A stretch of DNA of 40,821 nucleotides from Chloroflexota bacterium (GCA_016179845.1 JACPCK010000044.1:1-40821); one strand, 5' to 3'. Numbered from the stretch's first letter, positions 16,568 through 25,989 are shown. Numbers and translations are program-made. Notes: generated by a model not told the origin, from the sequence alone.

Positions 16568-16768
16568 TTAGCTGGAGGCCTTTTCCTTGTCTTCCACTGG
16601 TATCACAGCGCGGCCCCGATAATAGCCGCAGTGGGGGCAGACGTGATGAGGCAGCTTTGGGCTGCGACACTGGGGGCAAGGCACCAGAGACTTCAGCTTC
16701 ATCTTGTAGTGGCTGGAGCTGTGTCCCCGCTTTGCTCTGGAAGACTTGCGCTTGGGTAGCGGTGGCAT
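16568..16768 (-). CDS. rpmF: 50S ribosomal protein L32
   Basis: A 66-residue basic protein beginning MPPLPKRKSSRAKRG, the standard L32 opening. A zinc-binding pair is present: CPQC and CPHC. The ATG overlaps the yceD stop by one base (TAATG), so translation is coupled; GGAGA lies upstream. The yceD-rpmF-fab order is widespread in bacteria. Confidence 0.94.
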   Translation of the reverse strand: MPPLPKRKSSRAKRGHSSSHYKMKLKSLVPCPQCRSPKLPHHVCPHCGYYRGRAVIPVEDKEKASS

Positions 16769-17304
16769 TAGGTCTCCTTTGGCGACTGCTCAAGCAGTAC
16801 AGGCAATTCTATCAATCGCTGGTCTGTAGAGGACTCCGCGCAGCGGCACGCCTTCTTGTTCAGGTTGGCGCCACACATGGAGCAGAGCCCCCTGCAATCG
16901 CTTTGACACAGGGGCTTCATGGGCACGGTGGTGATGGCGTACTGGCGCGCCACCTCTGTCAGGTCCAGGACGTGGCGCTCGTCGATGGTTGGAGCCTCCT
17001 CCTCGTCCTCATCGGCAGGCGTCAGATGCACGCCGGTGATCACGTCCACAGTGGGACGATACTCTTCCTCAAAACTGAGCGTCAAGGGCTGTCTGAACTC
17101 CTTGAGGCATCGGCCACAGGAGCACTGTACATCTGTCTCCAGGGAAGCACTGGCCCACACACCTTTGTCAGTGCGGGTGAGCCGTACAGAGCCCCGAACG
17201 TGAGAGATGGTGATGTGCTCTAGTGGGCCGAAGCTTTCCTCAACATTGTAGCTTCGGGTCGAACCAACTGGCTCTTTCAAGAGTTGGGCCACGTTGAAAC
17301 GCAT
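16768..17304 (-). CDS. DUF177 / YceD family protein
   Basis: A 178-residue member of the DUF177 family, related to E. coli YceD and implicated in 23S rRNA accumulation and plastid/bacterial ribosome biogenesis. The N-terminal half ends in CSCGRCL, the core motif EFRQPLTLSFEEEY follows, then an acidic linker (DEDEEEAP). The C-terminal half has more Cys (CQSDCRGLCSMCG, then CRC), which could bind zinc. ATG 17304 has AGAGGA upstream. It is the first gene of its operon and its stop overlaps the rpmF start. Confidence 0.88.
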   Translation of the reverse strand: MRFNVAQLLKEPVGSTRSYNVEESFGPLEHITISHVRGSVRLTRTDKGVWASASLETDVQCSCGRCLKEFRQPLTLSFEEEYRPTVDVITGVHLTPADEDEEEAPTIDERHVLDLTEVARQYAITTVPMKPLCQSDCRGLCSMCGANLNKKACRCAESSTDQRLIELPVLLEQSPKET

Positions 17305-17330
17305 TGTTCCTCTTGCATAAACAAGGCAAG

Positions 17331-17360
17331 ATTGTAGTGGATATTGCCGAGAAGTGTCAA
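17331..17360 (-). promoter_or_regulatory. strong sigma70-type promoter of the yceD-rpmF-fabD-nusB-acpP operon
   Basis: On the minus strand TTGACA (17355-17360) and TACAAT (17331-17336) are spaced by 18 nt. TTGACA is a perfect -35 consensus and the -10 has one mismatch. The start of transcription would be near 17324, about 20 nt before the yceD ATG, leaving room for the AGAGGA site. This is the best promoter in the window and fits an operon of essential growth genes. Confidence 0.7.
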
Positions 17361-17419
17361 GTTTCTTGTGGTTCCGATTCTACAATGAGTGAAGGGCCGC
17401 AGCGTGGAGAGATCCCCTG

Positions 17420-18562
17420 TTATTGGCTGGCCGCAGCCCTGTTGACCTCTTCCATGAGGGCTGCAAGCATCTCCGAGGCTGGCACTATACGCGCCTTCTG
17501 TCCCTTGCGGAATATGACGGCCCGGCCGTTTCCAGCGGCGACCCCTACATCAGCATCCTTGGCCTCCCCGGGGCCGTTGACCTCACAGCCCATCACCGCC
17601 ACCTTGATAGGCGTGTCCATTCCTTTGAGGAGCTGGTCCACCTGGTTGGCCAGCCTGATGACGTCCACGTCGGCCCGCCCACAGGATGGGCAGGCCACCA
17701 GGGTGGCGCCCTTCTGGCGCAGGTTGAGGGACTTCAGTATCTCGTAGCCGGCTAGGATCTCCTCCGTGGGGTCTCCGCTCAGGGAGACCCGGATCGTATC
17801 GCCGATGCCCTGGTAGAGGAGGATGGCGAAGCCAACGGCGCTCCGGATCGAGCCCGCCTTGACCGTTCCCGCCTCGGTGATGCCGATGTGCAAGGGGTAG
17901 GGGACCATCGTCGCCAGGCGGCGATAGGCCTCCACCGTGGTGGGCACATCAAAGGCCTTGAGAGACACCTTTATGAGGTTGAAGTCCAGCTCTTCCAGGA
18001 TGCTGATCTCCCATAGGGCCGTATCCACCATGTGATCAACTACGTTGTACTGGCCCTCCTTTGCCTCTCCTGCCTTGGCCAGTCGGTTGACCTGATCCTC
18101 CAGGCGGGAGAGACCCCTGGTCATACCGATGGCACCTACAGGGGGTAAGCTGCCGAAGTTGACGCCTATCCGGATGGGGATGCTCCTCTCCTTGGCGGCT
18201 TGGACCACCAGCTTCACCTTCTCCGCATCCCGTATGTTCCCAGGGTTCAGACGCAGGCCGTCCACACCGGAGTTGATGGCCTGCAGGGCTAGCTGGTAGT
18301 GGAAGTGGATGTCCGCTATGATCGGTATCTTGGCCTGCCGCTTTATTTCGGCCAGGGCACGGGCGGCCTCCATGTCGGGAACGGCCAGACGCACTATGTC
18401 GCAGCCTACCTCCTCCACCTCCTTGATCTGGCGGACGGTGGCTGCAATATCCCTGGTATCTGTCTTAGTCATGGTCTGCACGGTGATGGGTGCGCTGCCC
18501 CCCACCTGCAAGCTGCCGACCATTACCGGCAATGTGGGCCTGCGGTTCGTCATCACCTGCAT
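17420..18562 (-). CDS. ispG: 4-hydroxy-3-methylbut-2-en-1-yl diphosphate synthase (IspG/GcpE)
   Basis: A 380-residue iron-sulfur enzyme of the MEP isoprenoid pathway. It reductively opens methylerythritol cyclodiphosphate to HMBPP. The [4Fe-4S] ligands C291, C294 (CPSCGR) and C326 (GCEVNGPGE) are present, with the essential Glu at 333. The N-terminal TIM barrel has PITVQTMT, CDIVRLAVP and the DIHFHYQLAL block. It is the short form without the plant-type insert. ATG 18562 has AAGGG upstream; ATG 18553 is also in frame. It is downstream of rseP and dxr, so two MEP-pathway enzymes are in the same minus-strand cluster. Confidence 0.94.
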   Translation of the reverse strand: MQVMTNRRPTLPVMVGSLQVGGSAPITVQTMTKTDTRDIAATVRQIKEVEEVGCDIVRLAVPDMEAARALAEIKRQAKIPIIADIHFHYQLALQAINSGVDGLRLNPGNIRDAEKVKLVVQAAKERSIPIRIGVNFGSLPPVGAIGMTRGLSRLEDQVNRLAKAGEAKEGQYNVVDHMVDTALWEISILEELDFNLIKVSLKAFDVPTTVEAYRRLATMVPYPLHIGITEAGTVKAGSIRSAVGFAILLYQGIGDTIRVSLSGDPTEEILAGYEILKSLNLRQKGATLVACPSCGRADVDVIRLANQVDQLLKGMDTPIKVAVMGCEVNGPGEAKDADVGVAAGNGRAVIFRKGQKARIVPASEMLAALMEEVNRAAASQ

Positions 18563-18654
18563 CTCTTTCCCTTCCTTCAGGCCTTGATGGCGGGGTAATG
18601 ATCCGATGGCGACCAGTAAATCATATCGGATTGGCCCCTTTGCAACAATTCCAC

Positions 18655-19767
18655 CTATCTAAGGGTGCTGTTGCCGCTGAGAATACGGGCTATGTCGAAA
18701 TAGCTGATGATTACCACGGCGCCTACCAGGACGGCGAAGCCTATCATGTGCACCAGGGCCTCCTTATCGGGCGGCACCCGCTTGCCCCGCCTCACAAACT
18801 CGATGGCCAGGAAGAGGAGGCGTCCTCCGTCCAACATGGGGATGGGCAGGACATTGAGTATGGCCAGGTTGAGGCTGAGAAGGCCCGTGAACTCCAACAG
18901 GGGGAGCCACCCTGCCCGGGCCACTTCCCCCGTCATCTGGGCGATGCCAATGGGGCCTGCTAGTTGGGGCGACGACCGCCCTATGAACCAGCCGACGACT
19001 TCGTTGCGGGCCAGGATAAGCACCTCCCCGGTATGCTGCACGGCCTTTGGGACCGCCTGCCAGAATGGGTAGGAGCGGGCAATCACTTTGGGGTTCACGG
19101 TGCCTATGACGATGCCCGTAGGTCCTTCCCCTTCAGGGGGGCGCCAGCGAGGAACCAGGTAAAGGGTGAGGCGCTCGGTCTTCCCCTGGTACATGGTTGG
19201 GTCTATGGTGGAAGGCAGCGTTATCGGCGGGGCCTCGGTCCGCTCGACTAGCCAATCTGTAGTGGCGCCACGCTTTAGGGTCACTGTGTAGGCCAGGTCC
19301 CGATTGTTTTCGATCTTCCGGCCGTTTATCGTGAGGACCCGGTCGCCTGGCTTGAGCCCTGCTAGAGCCGCGGGGGAGTTTGGCATTACCTTCTGAATGA
19401 CTACCCGGCCCACGAGGGTCTCCTGGGGCCAGATGAAGAGCCCCGTGAAGATGGCCAGGGGTAGCAGGAGGTTCATGGCGGCACCGGCGATGAGCACGTT
19501 GAAACGCGTGGGGAGGCCCTTACTGGCCAGGCTGCGCGGGCTGGTGGGGTTCTCCTCACCCTCCAGCTTGACAAAGCCGCCCAGGGGCAGGAGGTTCAGC
19601 GAGTAGATGGTCTCACCCTTGCGGAAGGACAAGAGCTTGGGCGGATAGCCGAAGCCGAACTCCAGGACTCGGACTCTGTGGGCTCGGGCCGTCAAGAAGT
19701 GGCCTAGCTCGTGGACCAGCACAAGGACTGCCAGTACACCAATGAAGGCTAATATGGTGAGAAGCAT
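18655..19767 (-). CDS. rseP: RIP metalloprotease RseP (site-2 protease)
   Basis: A 370-residue intramembrane zinc protease that cuts transmembrane substrates such as anti-sigma factors or leftover signal peptides. HELGH at 19-23 lies in the first membrane helix, with the third metal ligand in NVLPIPMLDGG near residue 315. A single PDZ domain starts near residue 118 (MPNSPAALAGLKPGDRVLTING). Further membrane helices are at about 91-112 and near the C-terminus. ATG 19767 lies 2 nt from the end of dxr, so the two are coupled; there is little Shine-Dalgarno of its own. Confidence 0.92.
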   Translation of the reverse strand: MLLTILAFIGVLAVLVLVHELGHFLTARAHRVRVLEFGFGYPPKLLSFRKGETIYSLNLLPLGGFVKLEGEENPTSPRSLASKGLPTRFNVLIAGAAMNLLLPLAIFTGLFIWPQETLVGRVVIQKVMPNSPAALAGLKPGDRVLTINGRKIENNRDLAYTVTLKRGATTDWLVERTEAPPITLPSTIDPTMYQGKTERLTLYLVPRWRPPEGEGPTGIVIGTVNPKVIARSYPFWQAVPKAVQHTGEVLILARNEVVGWFIGRSSPQLAGPIGIAQMTGEVARAGWLPLLEFTGLLSLNLAILNVLPIPMLDGGRLLFLAIEFVRRGKRVPPDKEALVHMIGFAVLVGAVVIISYFDIARILSGNSTLR

Positions 19768-19769
19768 AG

Positions 19770-20894
19770 CTACACTTCAGCCGGGGCAAGTGCCTCGTTG
19801 CGCGCCCAGGTGTCGGCTGCCAGGATATCCTCCAGGGCCGGGGCTTGTCGAGGGACGTGCTGGGAGAGGACCCGTTCCACCAGCCTCGGGATATCGGTAA
19901 AGGGGAGCCTTCTCCTGAGGAACAGATCCACCGCTACTTCGTCCGCGGCGGCGAGCACTGTTGGATAGGTGCCTCCGAGGCGGGCCGCCTCTAGGCCAAG
20001 GGTAAAGCAAGGGTATCGGCCAGTATCCAGGGGCTCGAAGGTAAGAGCTGCCGTCCTTATCAGGTCCAGATGTGGAAGGCCATCGTTAGGAGGCCGCCTG
20101 GGGTAGCACAGGGCGTACTGGATGGGCAGGCGCATGTCCGGATAGCTTAGCTGGGCCTTGAGGGAGCCGTCAGGGAACTCCACAAGGGAGTGGACGATGC
20201 TCTGCGGGTGAATAACCACATCGATCTTGGCGTATGGGATGCCAAAAAGCCAGTGGGCCTCTATTACCTCAAAGGCCTTGTTCATCAGGGTGGCCGAGTC
20301 GATTGTTATCTTCTTGCCCATCTTCCAGGTGGGGTGCTTGAGGGCCTCTTCAGGTGTGACCTTCTCTAGCTCTTCCAGGGGCATCTCTCGCAAAGCACCG
20401 CCTGATGCCGTCAGGATAAGTCGGGCAGGGGGCCTCTCCTCGCCCTGCAGGCACTGCCAGATGGCGCTGGGCTCGCTATCTACCGGAAGGAGTTGGACAC
20501 CCGCCCTACGGGCCTCGGCGGTAATGATATCCCCCGCCATTACGACCGGCTCCTTGTTAGCCAGGGCCACACTCTTTCCGTTGCGGATGGCCTCCATTAT
20601 CGGCAGCAGGCCTGCGGCGCCCACGGTTGCGACCATAGCCAGGTCTACCCTCGGGTCGGCCAGCATCTCTCCCAGGGAGGCACGCTGGGTCCCAGGGGGC
20701 AGAGGCCCGGGAAGGGGTCCGTCCTGGCACGATACAAAGGCAGGCCTGAACTCCTGGGCCTGCTTCAGGAGGAGCCCCTTGTTGCTCCACGCTGAGAGGC
20801 CGACGACGGAAAGCTCCTCCGGAAAGCGTCGGACCACGTCCAGCGTCTGCTGGCCGATGGATCCCGTTGAGCCAAGGACTACGATTCCTTTCAT
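19770..20894 (-). CDS. dxr: 1-deoxy-D-xylulose-5-phosphate reductoisomerase
   Basis: A 374-residue NADPH enzyme that makes methylerythritol phosphate, the committed step of the MEP pathway. The nucleotide-binding start is GSTGSIGQQTLDVV; conserved active-site blocks are NKEPVVMAG, PVDSEPSAIWQCL, TASGGALRE and the long HPTWKMGKKITIDSATLMNK segment with its Glu/Ser ligands. ATG 20894 overlaps the cdsA stop codon (ATGA), so translation is coupled. An open frame continues upstream to 21092 but reads as Gly/Pro/Arg-rich non-protein on top of cdsA. Confidence 0.94.
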   Translation of the reverse strand: MKGIVVLGSTGSIGQQTLDVVRRFPEELSVVGLSAWSNKGLLLKQAQEFRPAFVSCQDGPLPGPLPPGTQRASLGEMLADPRVDLAMVATVGAAGLLPIMEAIRNGKSVALANKEPVVMAGDIITAEARRAGVQLLPVDSEPSAIWQCLQGEERPPARLILTASGGALREMPLEELEKVTPEEALKHPTWKMGKKITIDSATLMNKAFEVIEAHWLFGIPYAKIDVVIHPQSIVHSLVEFPDGSLKAQLSYPDMRLPIQYALCYPRRPPNDGLPHLDLIRTAALTFEPLDTGRYPCFTLGLEAARLGGTYPTVLAAADEVAVDLFLRRRLPFTDIPRLVERVLSQHVPRQAPALEDILAADTWARNEALAPAEV

Positions 20895-21646
20895 GCCTGT
20901 GCCCATGCAACTACATAGTATACCAGCAACAGGGTGAAGACGAGGCTGTCTAGGCGGTCCAGGACACCACCATGCCCTGGTATTACTGTGCCAGCCTCTT
21001 TGACCCCCGCCGACCGCTTGAGAAGGGACTCTGCCAGGTCCCCCACCTGGGCTGCAACCCCTATTCCCGCTCCCATCAACAGGGCCGCCCACAGGTGCAT
21101 GGGAAGGCTGAGGATGTAATAGAGAGATAGGGAGGCCAGGATGGCCCCGGTCAGCCCCCCAAGCCCACCCTCCCAGGTCTTCCCCGGGCTTATGGATGGG
21201 GCCATCTTGCGGCGGCCAAGAGCCCTCCCGACGAAAAATGCGGCGGTATCGGTGGCAAAGGTCACCAGGATGGCGTAGAGAAGCCAGGCCCGCCCGGAGT
21301 CCAGCTCCCTTATGAGCAGGGCGTGGGAGAGGGGCCAGCCGATGTAGAGGGCTCCCGTCAGGGTGCTCGCCCAGTCAGCCAGGGCTCCGTCCGCACGACG
21401 CCGCCATAGAAGAAAGACGAGGGAAGCCACAATACCTGCGCCCACCACCGGGACCGTGAAGGAGGCGCCGTAGTGGCCGTTGGCTATCATAGCCAGCGTC
21501 CACGCCATTCCGAAGGGGACCATTGGTTTGGCGCCCAGGGCGTGGCCCAACCGGTAGAACTCCCGCACCGCCACCACAGCTACAAGGCCCACAAGAAGAG
21601 AGAGCCAGGGCAGCCCCGCCCAGACCAGCCCAAGAAGGATGGGCAT
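20891..21646 (-). CDS. cdsA: phosphatidate cytidylyltransferase
   Basis: A polytopic membrane enzyme of 251 residues that makes CDP-diacylglycerol for phospholipid synthesis. The signature is near the C-terminus (RRKMAPSISPGKTWEGGLGG, then GDLAESLLKRSAGVKEAGTV, with HGGVLDRLDSLVF). About seven membrane helices are predicted. The first ATG is at 21646, but in-frame codons upstream from CTG 21679 read LKTRLFSAAVA, matching the usual N-terminus of the family (E. coli starts MLKYRLISA). The protein may start at this CTG, with GGAG a few bases before it; no ATG, GTG or TTG exists between the upstream stop and 21646. It heads the cdsA-dxr-rseP-ispG cluster. Confidence 0.92.
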   Translation of the reverse strand: MPILLGLVWAGLPWLSLLVGLVAVVAVREFYRLGHALGAKPMVPFGMAWTLAMIANGHYGASFTVPVVGAGIVASLVFLLWRRRADGALADWASTLTGALYIGWPLSHALLIRELDSGRAWLLYAILVTFATDTAAFFVGRALGRRKMAPSISPGKTWEGGLGGLTGAILASLSLYYILSLPMHLWAALLMGAGIGVAAQVGDLAESLLKRSAGVKEAGTVIPGHGGVLDRLDSLVFTLLLVYYVVAWAQA

Positions 21647-21679
21647 GGCTACCGCTGCACTAAAGAGACGTGTCTTCAG

Positions 21680-21933
21680 CCTGGCTCCAGGCCTTGGAGA
21701 GTCTATGGCTCTACCTCACAGTCACCACGGGCGATGGCTACGGGAAGTAAGTGTAGCGCCATTCTAACAGGTGGGCCAGGGGTCAGATACAGCAGAGGTA
21801 TGCCCACCCTGGGCGGTTGCCGTGCTATCATAGTCACTGGCTCACTGCGTATCGGAGATAGTTGCTGTGCAGAAAGGTGACCTCCTCCCGACCAGCCCGC
21901 GTTCTCCAGTCCGGCCTCTGTTGGGTCATGGGG
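21680..21933. other. divergent intergenic region between cdsA and the alpha-glucan cassette
   Basis: This region must drive cdsA-dxr-rseP-ispG on the minus strand, and probably malQ on the plus strand, because the usual upstream partner uppS is 7 kb away. I found only weak matches: TAGAAT around 21762-21767 on the minus strand with no good -35. No RNA gene is recognised. Confidence 0.35.
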
Positions 21934-24045
21934 ATGCATTCTGAGCTTTCCACCCTGTGGGAGTTGGCCCGGCTGTACGGTGTACAGACAGCCTATTATG
22001 ACCAGACAGGCCGCAGGCGCCAGGCGTCGTGGGAGGCTGCTCTGGCTGCGCTTCGGGCCCTGGGAGCACCGCTAACAGGCCTCAGGGAAGCCCAAGAGGC
22101 TCTTCGACACGAGAGAAAGGCTCTGTGGCAGAGGACTCTGGAGCCTGTGCTGCTGGCGTGGAACGGCGACCTTCCCGAGGTTCAGGTTCGGCTGCCCCCT
22201 TCGAGTGCCGATGGGCCCCTTTTCGGCCACCTCCGCCTTGAGACAGGGGAGGAGCACCGCTGGCAGTGGCGGGCGAAAGACTTGCCGGTGTTGGGCCAGG
22301 AAGGGGTTGAAGGCCTTTCCTATACACTGAGGGCTCTTTCTCTGCCCCTGTCTCTTCCCTTTGGGTATCATCGTTTGACCCTGGAGGCTGATGGGCACCC
22401 CTGGGAGGCCCTCATCGTCAGCGCTCCTTTGAAGGGCCACTCTCTGCGAGATGAGGCTGCATGGGGCCTCTTTGTTCCTCCTTACGCCCTCCGTTCCAGG
22501 CGGGGTTGGGGCAGCGGCAGCTTCTCGGACCTGGAGGCGCTGTGTGCATGGGAGGCACAGCTAGGCGGTCAGGTCGTGGCCACTCTTCCGCTCCTGGACA
22601 CCTTCCTGGAAGAGCCCTTTGAACCCAATCCATACAGGCCTGCCAGCCGCCTTATGTGGAGCGAGTTTTATGTGGACGTGAGCCGGGCCCCTGAGCTTTC
22701 CCGATCGCCGCGAGCCCAGGCACTGATCGCTTCCGCAGCATTCCGGGAAGGCGTAGATGGCCTGCTTGCCTCCCCTGTAGTGGACTACAGGCGGCTTATG
22801 GCCCTGAAACGGCAGGTGCTGGAGGAGCTTTGCCGCTGCTGTTTTGAAGGGGTCGGGAATCGCCTCGAAGACCTGCACCAGTTTGCTCGCACCCATTCAG
22901 CCGTTGAGCACTATGGGGCCTTTCGCGCCACTCTGGAGAGGCAGAGCACCCCTTGGCGCTCCTGGCCCCAGCGGCTTCGTGGCGGCGTCTTGAGAGAGGG
23001 GGACTACGGGGAGGAGGCCCGCCGATATCATGTCTATGTCCAGTGGCTGGCCCATCAACAACTGGAGGGGCTATCGCGGGAGGCCGCCGCCAAGGGCGTG
23101 CGCCTGTACCTGGACCTGCCCGTAGGCGTCCATCCCGATGGTTTTGACGTGTGGCGGGAGCAGGACCTCTTCGTACAGGACGTCTCGGTAGGGGCACCTC
23201 CGGACAACTTCTTCGCCAGGGGACAGGACTGGGGATTTCCGCCCATGCACCCCCATAGGGCCCGTGACAAGGGCTACGATTACTTTATCGCCTGCCTGCG
23301 GCACCACATGAGGATTGCAGGCGTCCTGCGAATCGACCACGTGATGGGGTTTCACCGGCTCTTCTGGATCCCTCAGGGAGCCGGAGCCAACCAGGGGGTC
23401 TATGTCCGTTACCCTGCGGAGGAGTATTATGCTATCCTGGCCCTGGAGTCATTCCGAAGCAAGGTGGACATAGTGGGCGAAGACCTTGGGACCGTGTCCC
23501 CTGAAGTAAGGCCGGCCATGGCCCACCACGGAGTCCACCGGACCTACGTGGCCCAGTTCAATTTCAGGCCTGAGCCTCGGGACGCCGTTGGCCCGGTTCC
23601 AGATGGGGCTGTGGTCTCCCTGAACACTCATGACACCCCGACGTTCGCCGCCTTCTGGCAGGGCCTTGACATAGAGTACAGGCAGGAGTTGGGACTGCTG
23701 ACCCCTGACGAAGCCCGTCGCGAGCAGGAGGCTCGGGGCACTCTGCGAGATGCCCTTCTGGGGTTCCTGCGGGGTGATGAGCTGACCAGGGAGGTTTCCC
23801 AGGAGCCAGGTGAGGTCCTCAGAGCTCTCCTGGCCTTTCTGGCGGGGAGCCGTGCTCCGCTCTTGTTGGTCAATCTGGAGGACCTGTGGCTTGAGACTAT
23901 GCCTCAGAACGTGCCAGGTGTTGCCGATGGCCGTGACAACTGGAAGCGTGCCATGCGTTGCTCCCTGGAGGAGTTGACTCAGTTGCCTCAGGTTCTGACA
24001 GCCTTGCAGCAGGTGGACCAGTGCCGCAAGGGGAGGACACGGTAA
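21934..24045 (+). CDS. malQ: 4-alpha-glucanotransferase (GH77, amylomaltase)
   Basis: A 703-residue cytosolic GH77 enzyme that transfers alpha-1,4-glucan segments between maltooligosaccharides. Family blocks are DLPVGVHPDGFDVW, the APPDNFFARGQDWGFPP loop, the nucleophile D468 (RIDHVMGFHRLF), the acid/base E516 (VGEDLGTV) and D567 (NTHDTPTF). It is longer than the minimal amylomaltase (about 500 residues). The additional N-terminal 200 residues contain a beta-sandwich-like region, as in E. coli MalQ. Start codons ATG 21928 and 21934 are both possible; neither has a good Shine-Dalgarno. The stop overlaps the glgB start (TAATG), so the two are translationally coupled. Confidence 0.92.
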   Translation: MHSELSTLWELARLYGVQTAYYDQTGRRRQASWEAALAALRALGAPLTGLREAQEALRHERKALWQRTLEPVLLAWNGDLPEVQVRLPPSSADGPLFGHLRLETGEEHRWQWRAKDLPVLGQEGVEGLSYTLRALSLPLSLPFGYHRLTLEADGHPWEALIVSAPLKGHSLRDEAAWGLFVPPYALRSRRGWGSGSFSDLEALCAWEAQLGGQVVATLPLLDTFLEEPFEPNPYRPASRLMWSEFYVDVSRAPELSRSPRAQALIASAAFREGVDGLLASPVVDYRRLMALKRQVLEELCRCCFEGVGNRLEDLHQFARTHSAVEHYGAFRATLERQSTPWRSWPQRLRGGVLREGDYGEEARRYHVYVQWLAHQQLEGLSREAAAKGVRLYLDLPVGVHPDGFDVWREQDLFVQDVSVGAPPDNFFARGQDWGFPPMHPHRARDKGYDYFIACLRHHMRIAGVLRIDHVMGFHRLFWIPQGAGANQGVYVRYPAEEYYAILALESFRSKVDIVGEDLGTVSPEVRPAMAHHGVHRTYVAQFNFRPEPRDAVGPVPDGAVVSLNTHDTPTFAAFWQGLDIEYRQELGLLTPDEARREQEARGTLRDALLGFLRGDELTREVSQEPGEVLRALLAFLAGSRAPLLLVNLEDLWLETMPQNVPGVADGRDNWKRAMRCSLEELTQLPQVLTALQQVDQCRKGRTR

Positions 24046-25967
24046 TGCCCCGGGGTAGCGGGCCAGGTATTACCCTGCTGACCGAAGAGGACCTTTACCT
24101 TTTCAATCAGGGCAGCCACTTCCGCCTCTATGAGAAGCTGGGTTCTCATCCTCTGTCAGAGAAGGGGTCCAATGGAACCTACTTTGCCGTCTGGGCTCCC
24201 AATGCAAAGAGGGTCTCCGTTATGGGGGACTCCAACGGTTGGGATAGGGAGGCCCATCCTCTATGGCCCAGGGGTCAGTCCGGCATATGGGAGGCCTTTG
24301 TGCCGGAGGTAGGGAATGGAGCCCTCTACAAGTTCTACATCGTCTCTCGCTACGACGGATACCGGGCGGACAAGGCAGACCCCTTCGCCTTCCGGCAGGA
24401 GACGCCGCCCAGGACAGGCTCCATTGTATGGAGTCAGGAGTACAACTGGGGCGATGACCAGTGGATGCGCGACCGCCGCCGGAGAAACGCCATCGACGCT
24501 CCCATGGCCATCTACGAGGTTCACCTGGGCTCGTGGAGACGGGTCCCCGAAGAGGGCAACCGTCCCCTGACGTATAGGGAGTTGGCGCCTCAACTGGCTG
24601 AATACGCAACCCAGATGGGATTTACCCATGTGGAGTTCCTGCCAGTCATGGAGCACCCTTTATACCGCTCTTGGGGTTACCAGACCCTCGGGTACTTTGC
24701 TCCCACGGCCCGCTACGGGGCGCCCCAGGACCTCATGTACCTGATCGACTACCTTCATCAGCACGGCGTGGGCGTCATTCTTGACTGGGTGCCCTCCCAT
24801 TTCCCTACGGACGAGCACGGCCTTGGCTTCTTTGACGGCACCCACCTCTATGAACATGCCGACCCCAGGAAGGGTTTCCACCCGGACTGGACCAGCTTCA
24901 TCTTCAACTATGGCCGGAACGAAGTGCGTAGCTTCCTCATCAGCAGCGCGCTTTTCTGGCTCGACAAGTACCATGCCGATGGCCTGCGGGTGGATGGGGT
25001 GGCCTCTATGCTATACCTGGACTACTCCAGGGGAGAAGGGGAGTGGCTGCCCAACCAGTACGGAGGCCGAGAGAACCTGGAAGCTATGTCCTTCCTTCGG
25101 CGGTTCAATGAGGAGGTTTATAGGAGCTACCCGGATGTACAGACCATAGCTGAGGAATCGACGGCTTGGCCCATGGTCTCGAGGCCAGTCTACACAGGGG
25201 GCCTGGGTTTCGGTCTGAAGTGGGACATGGGCTGGATGCACGACACCTTGTCGTATCTGTCTAAAGACCCGGTCTATCGCAAGTACCATCACAACAACCT
25301 CACTTTTCGTATGCTCTATGCCTTCAGTGAGAACTTCGTGCTTTCCCTTTCCCATGATGAGGTGGTCCATGGCAAGGGCTCCCTTCTGGGCAAGATGCCT
25401 GGGGATGACTGGCAGAGGTTTGCCAATCTGAGGCTGCTCCTGGGGTACATGTACATGCAGCCTGGCAAGAAGCTCCTTTTCATGGGTGGCGAGACGGGCC
25501 AGTGGCAGGAGTGGGACCATGACGCTAGTCTGGACTGGCGCCTGCTCTCCCATCCCCTTCACCATGGCCTTCAGAGGTGGGTCCAGGACCTGAACGGGCT
25601 CTATCGTAAGGAGAAGGCCCTGTTCGAGACGGACTGCCACCCTGGAGGCTTTGAGTGGGTGGACTGCAACAATGTAGAGAACAGTGTGGTCAGCTTTATG
25701 AGGAGGGAGCGGTTCGGTGAGGATTTGCTGCTGGCGGTGTGCAACTTCACGCCTGTCCCCTGGTTCGACTATCGGGTGGGGGTGCCTGAGAGGAGCTTCT
25801 GGCTTGAGCTGCTGAACAGCGATGCCCAGGAGTACGGTGGCAGCGGGCTGGGTAACCAGGGCGGAACAAAAGCCGCTCCATTCTCCTATCACGGCCGCCC
25901 TTGCTCGATCACCATCACCGTACCTCCCCTGGCTGTGCTCGTTTTCAAAGGCGAGCCCCCCCGCTGA
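24045..25967 (+). CDS. glgB: 1,4-alpha-glucan branching enzyme (GH13)
   Basis: A 640-residue enzyme that adds alpha-1,6 branches to glycogen. An N-terminal CBM48-like domain (about 40-140: FAVWAPNAKRVSVMGD) precedes the catalytic barrel. Catalytic residues are the nucleophile D317 (GLRVDGVASM), the acid/base E370 (IAEEST) and the transition-state Asp in LSHDEVVHGK. The length fits GlgB lacking the additional N1 domain. The ATG overlaps the malQ stop by one base, and GGGAGG lies at 24031-24036. It is the second gene of the malQ-glgB-GH57 operon. No glycogen synthase or phosphorylase is in the window, so the glucan substrate must come from genes elsewhere. Confidence 0.94.
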   Translation: MPRGSGPGITLLTEEDLYLFNQGSHFRLYEKLGSHPLSEKGSNGTYFAVWAPNAKRVSVMGDSNGWDREAHPLWPRGQSGIWEAFVPEVGNGALYKFYIVSRYDGYRADKADPFAFRQETPPRTGSIVWSQEYNWGDDQWMRDRRRRNAIDAPMAIYEVHLGSWRRVPEEGNRPLTYRELAPQLAEYATQMGFTHVEFLPVMEHPLYRSWGYQTLGYFAPTARYGAPQDLMYLIDYLHQHGVGVILDWVPSHFPTDEHGLGFFDGTHLYEHADPRKGFHPDWTSFIFNYGRNEVRSFLISSALFWLDKYHADGLRVDGVASMLYLDYSRGEGEWLPNQYGGRENLEAMSFLRRFNEEVYRSYPDVQTIAEESTAWPMVSRPVYTGGLGFGLKWDMGWMHDTLSYLSKDPVYRKYHHNNLTFRMLYAFSENFVLSLSHDEVVHGKGSLLGKMPGDDWQRFANLRLLLGYMYMQPGKKLLFMGGETGQWQEWDHDASLDWRLLSHPLHHGLQRWVQDLNGLYRKEKALFETDCHPGGFEWVDCNNVENSVVSFMRRERFGEDLLLAVCNFTPVPWFDYRVGVPERSFWLELLNSDAQEYGGSGLGNQGGTKAAPFSYHGRPCSITITVPPLAVLVFKGEPPR

Positions 25968-25989
25968 CCAGCAGGGACAGGTAGGAGCT

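Noticed and set aside
20895..21092. N-terminal extension of dxr overlapping cdsA
   Set aside because: The Gly/Pro/Arg-rich translation overlaps conserved cdsA sequence, and ATG 20894 gives the exact nucleotide-binding start of Dxr.
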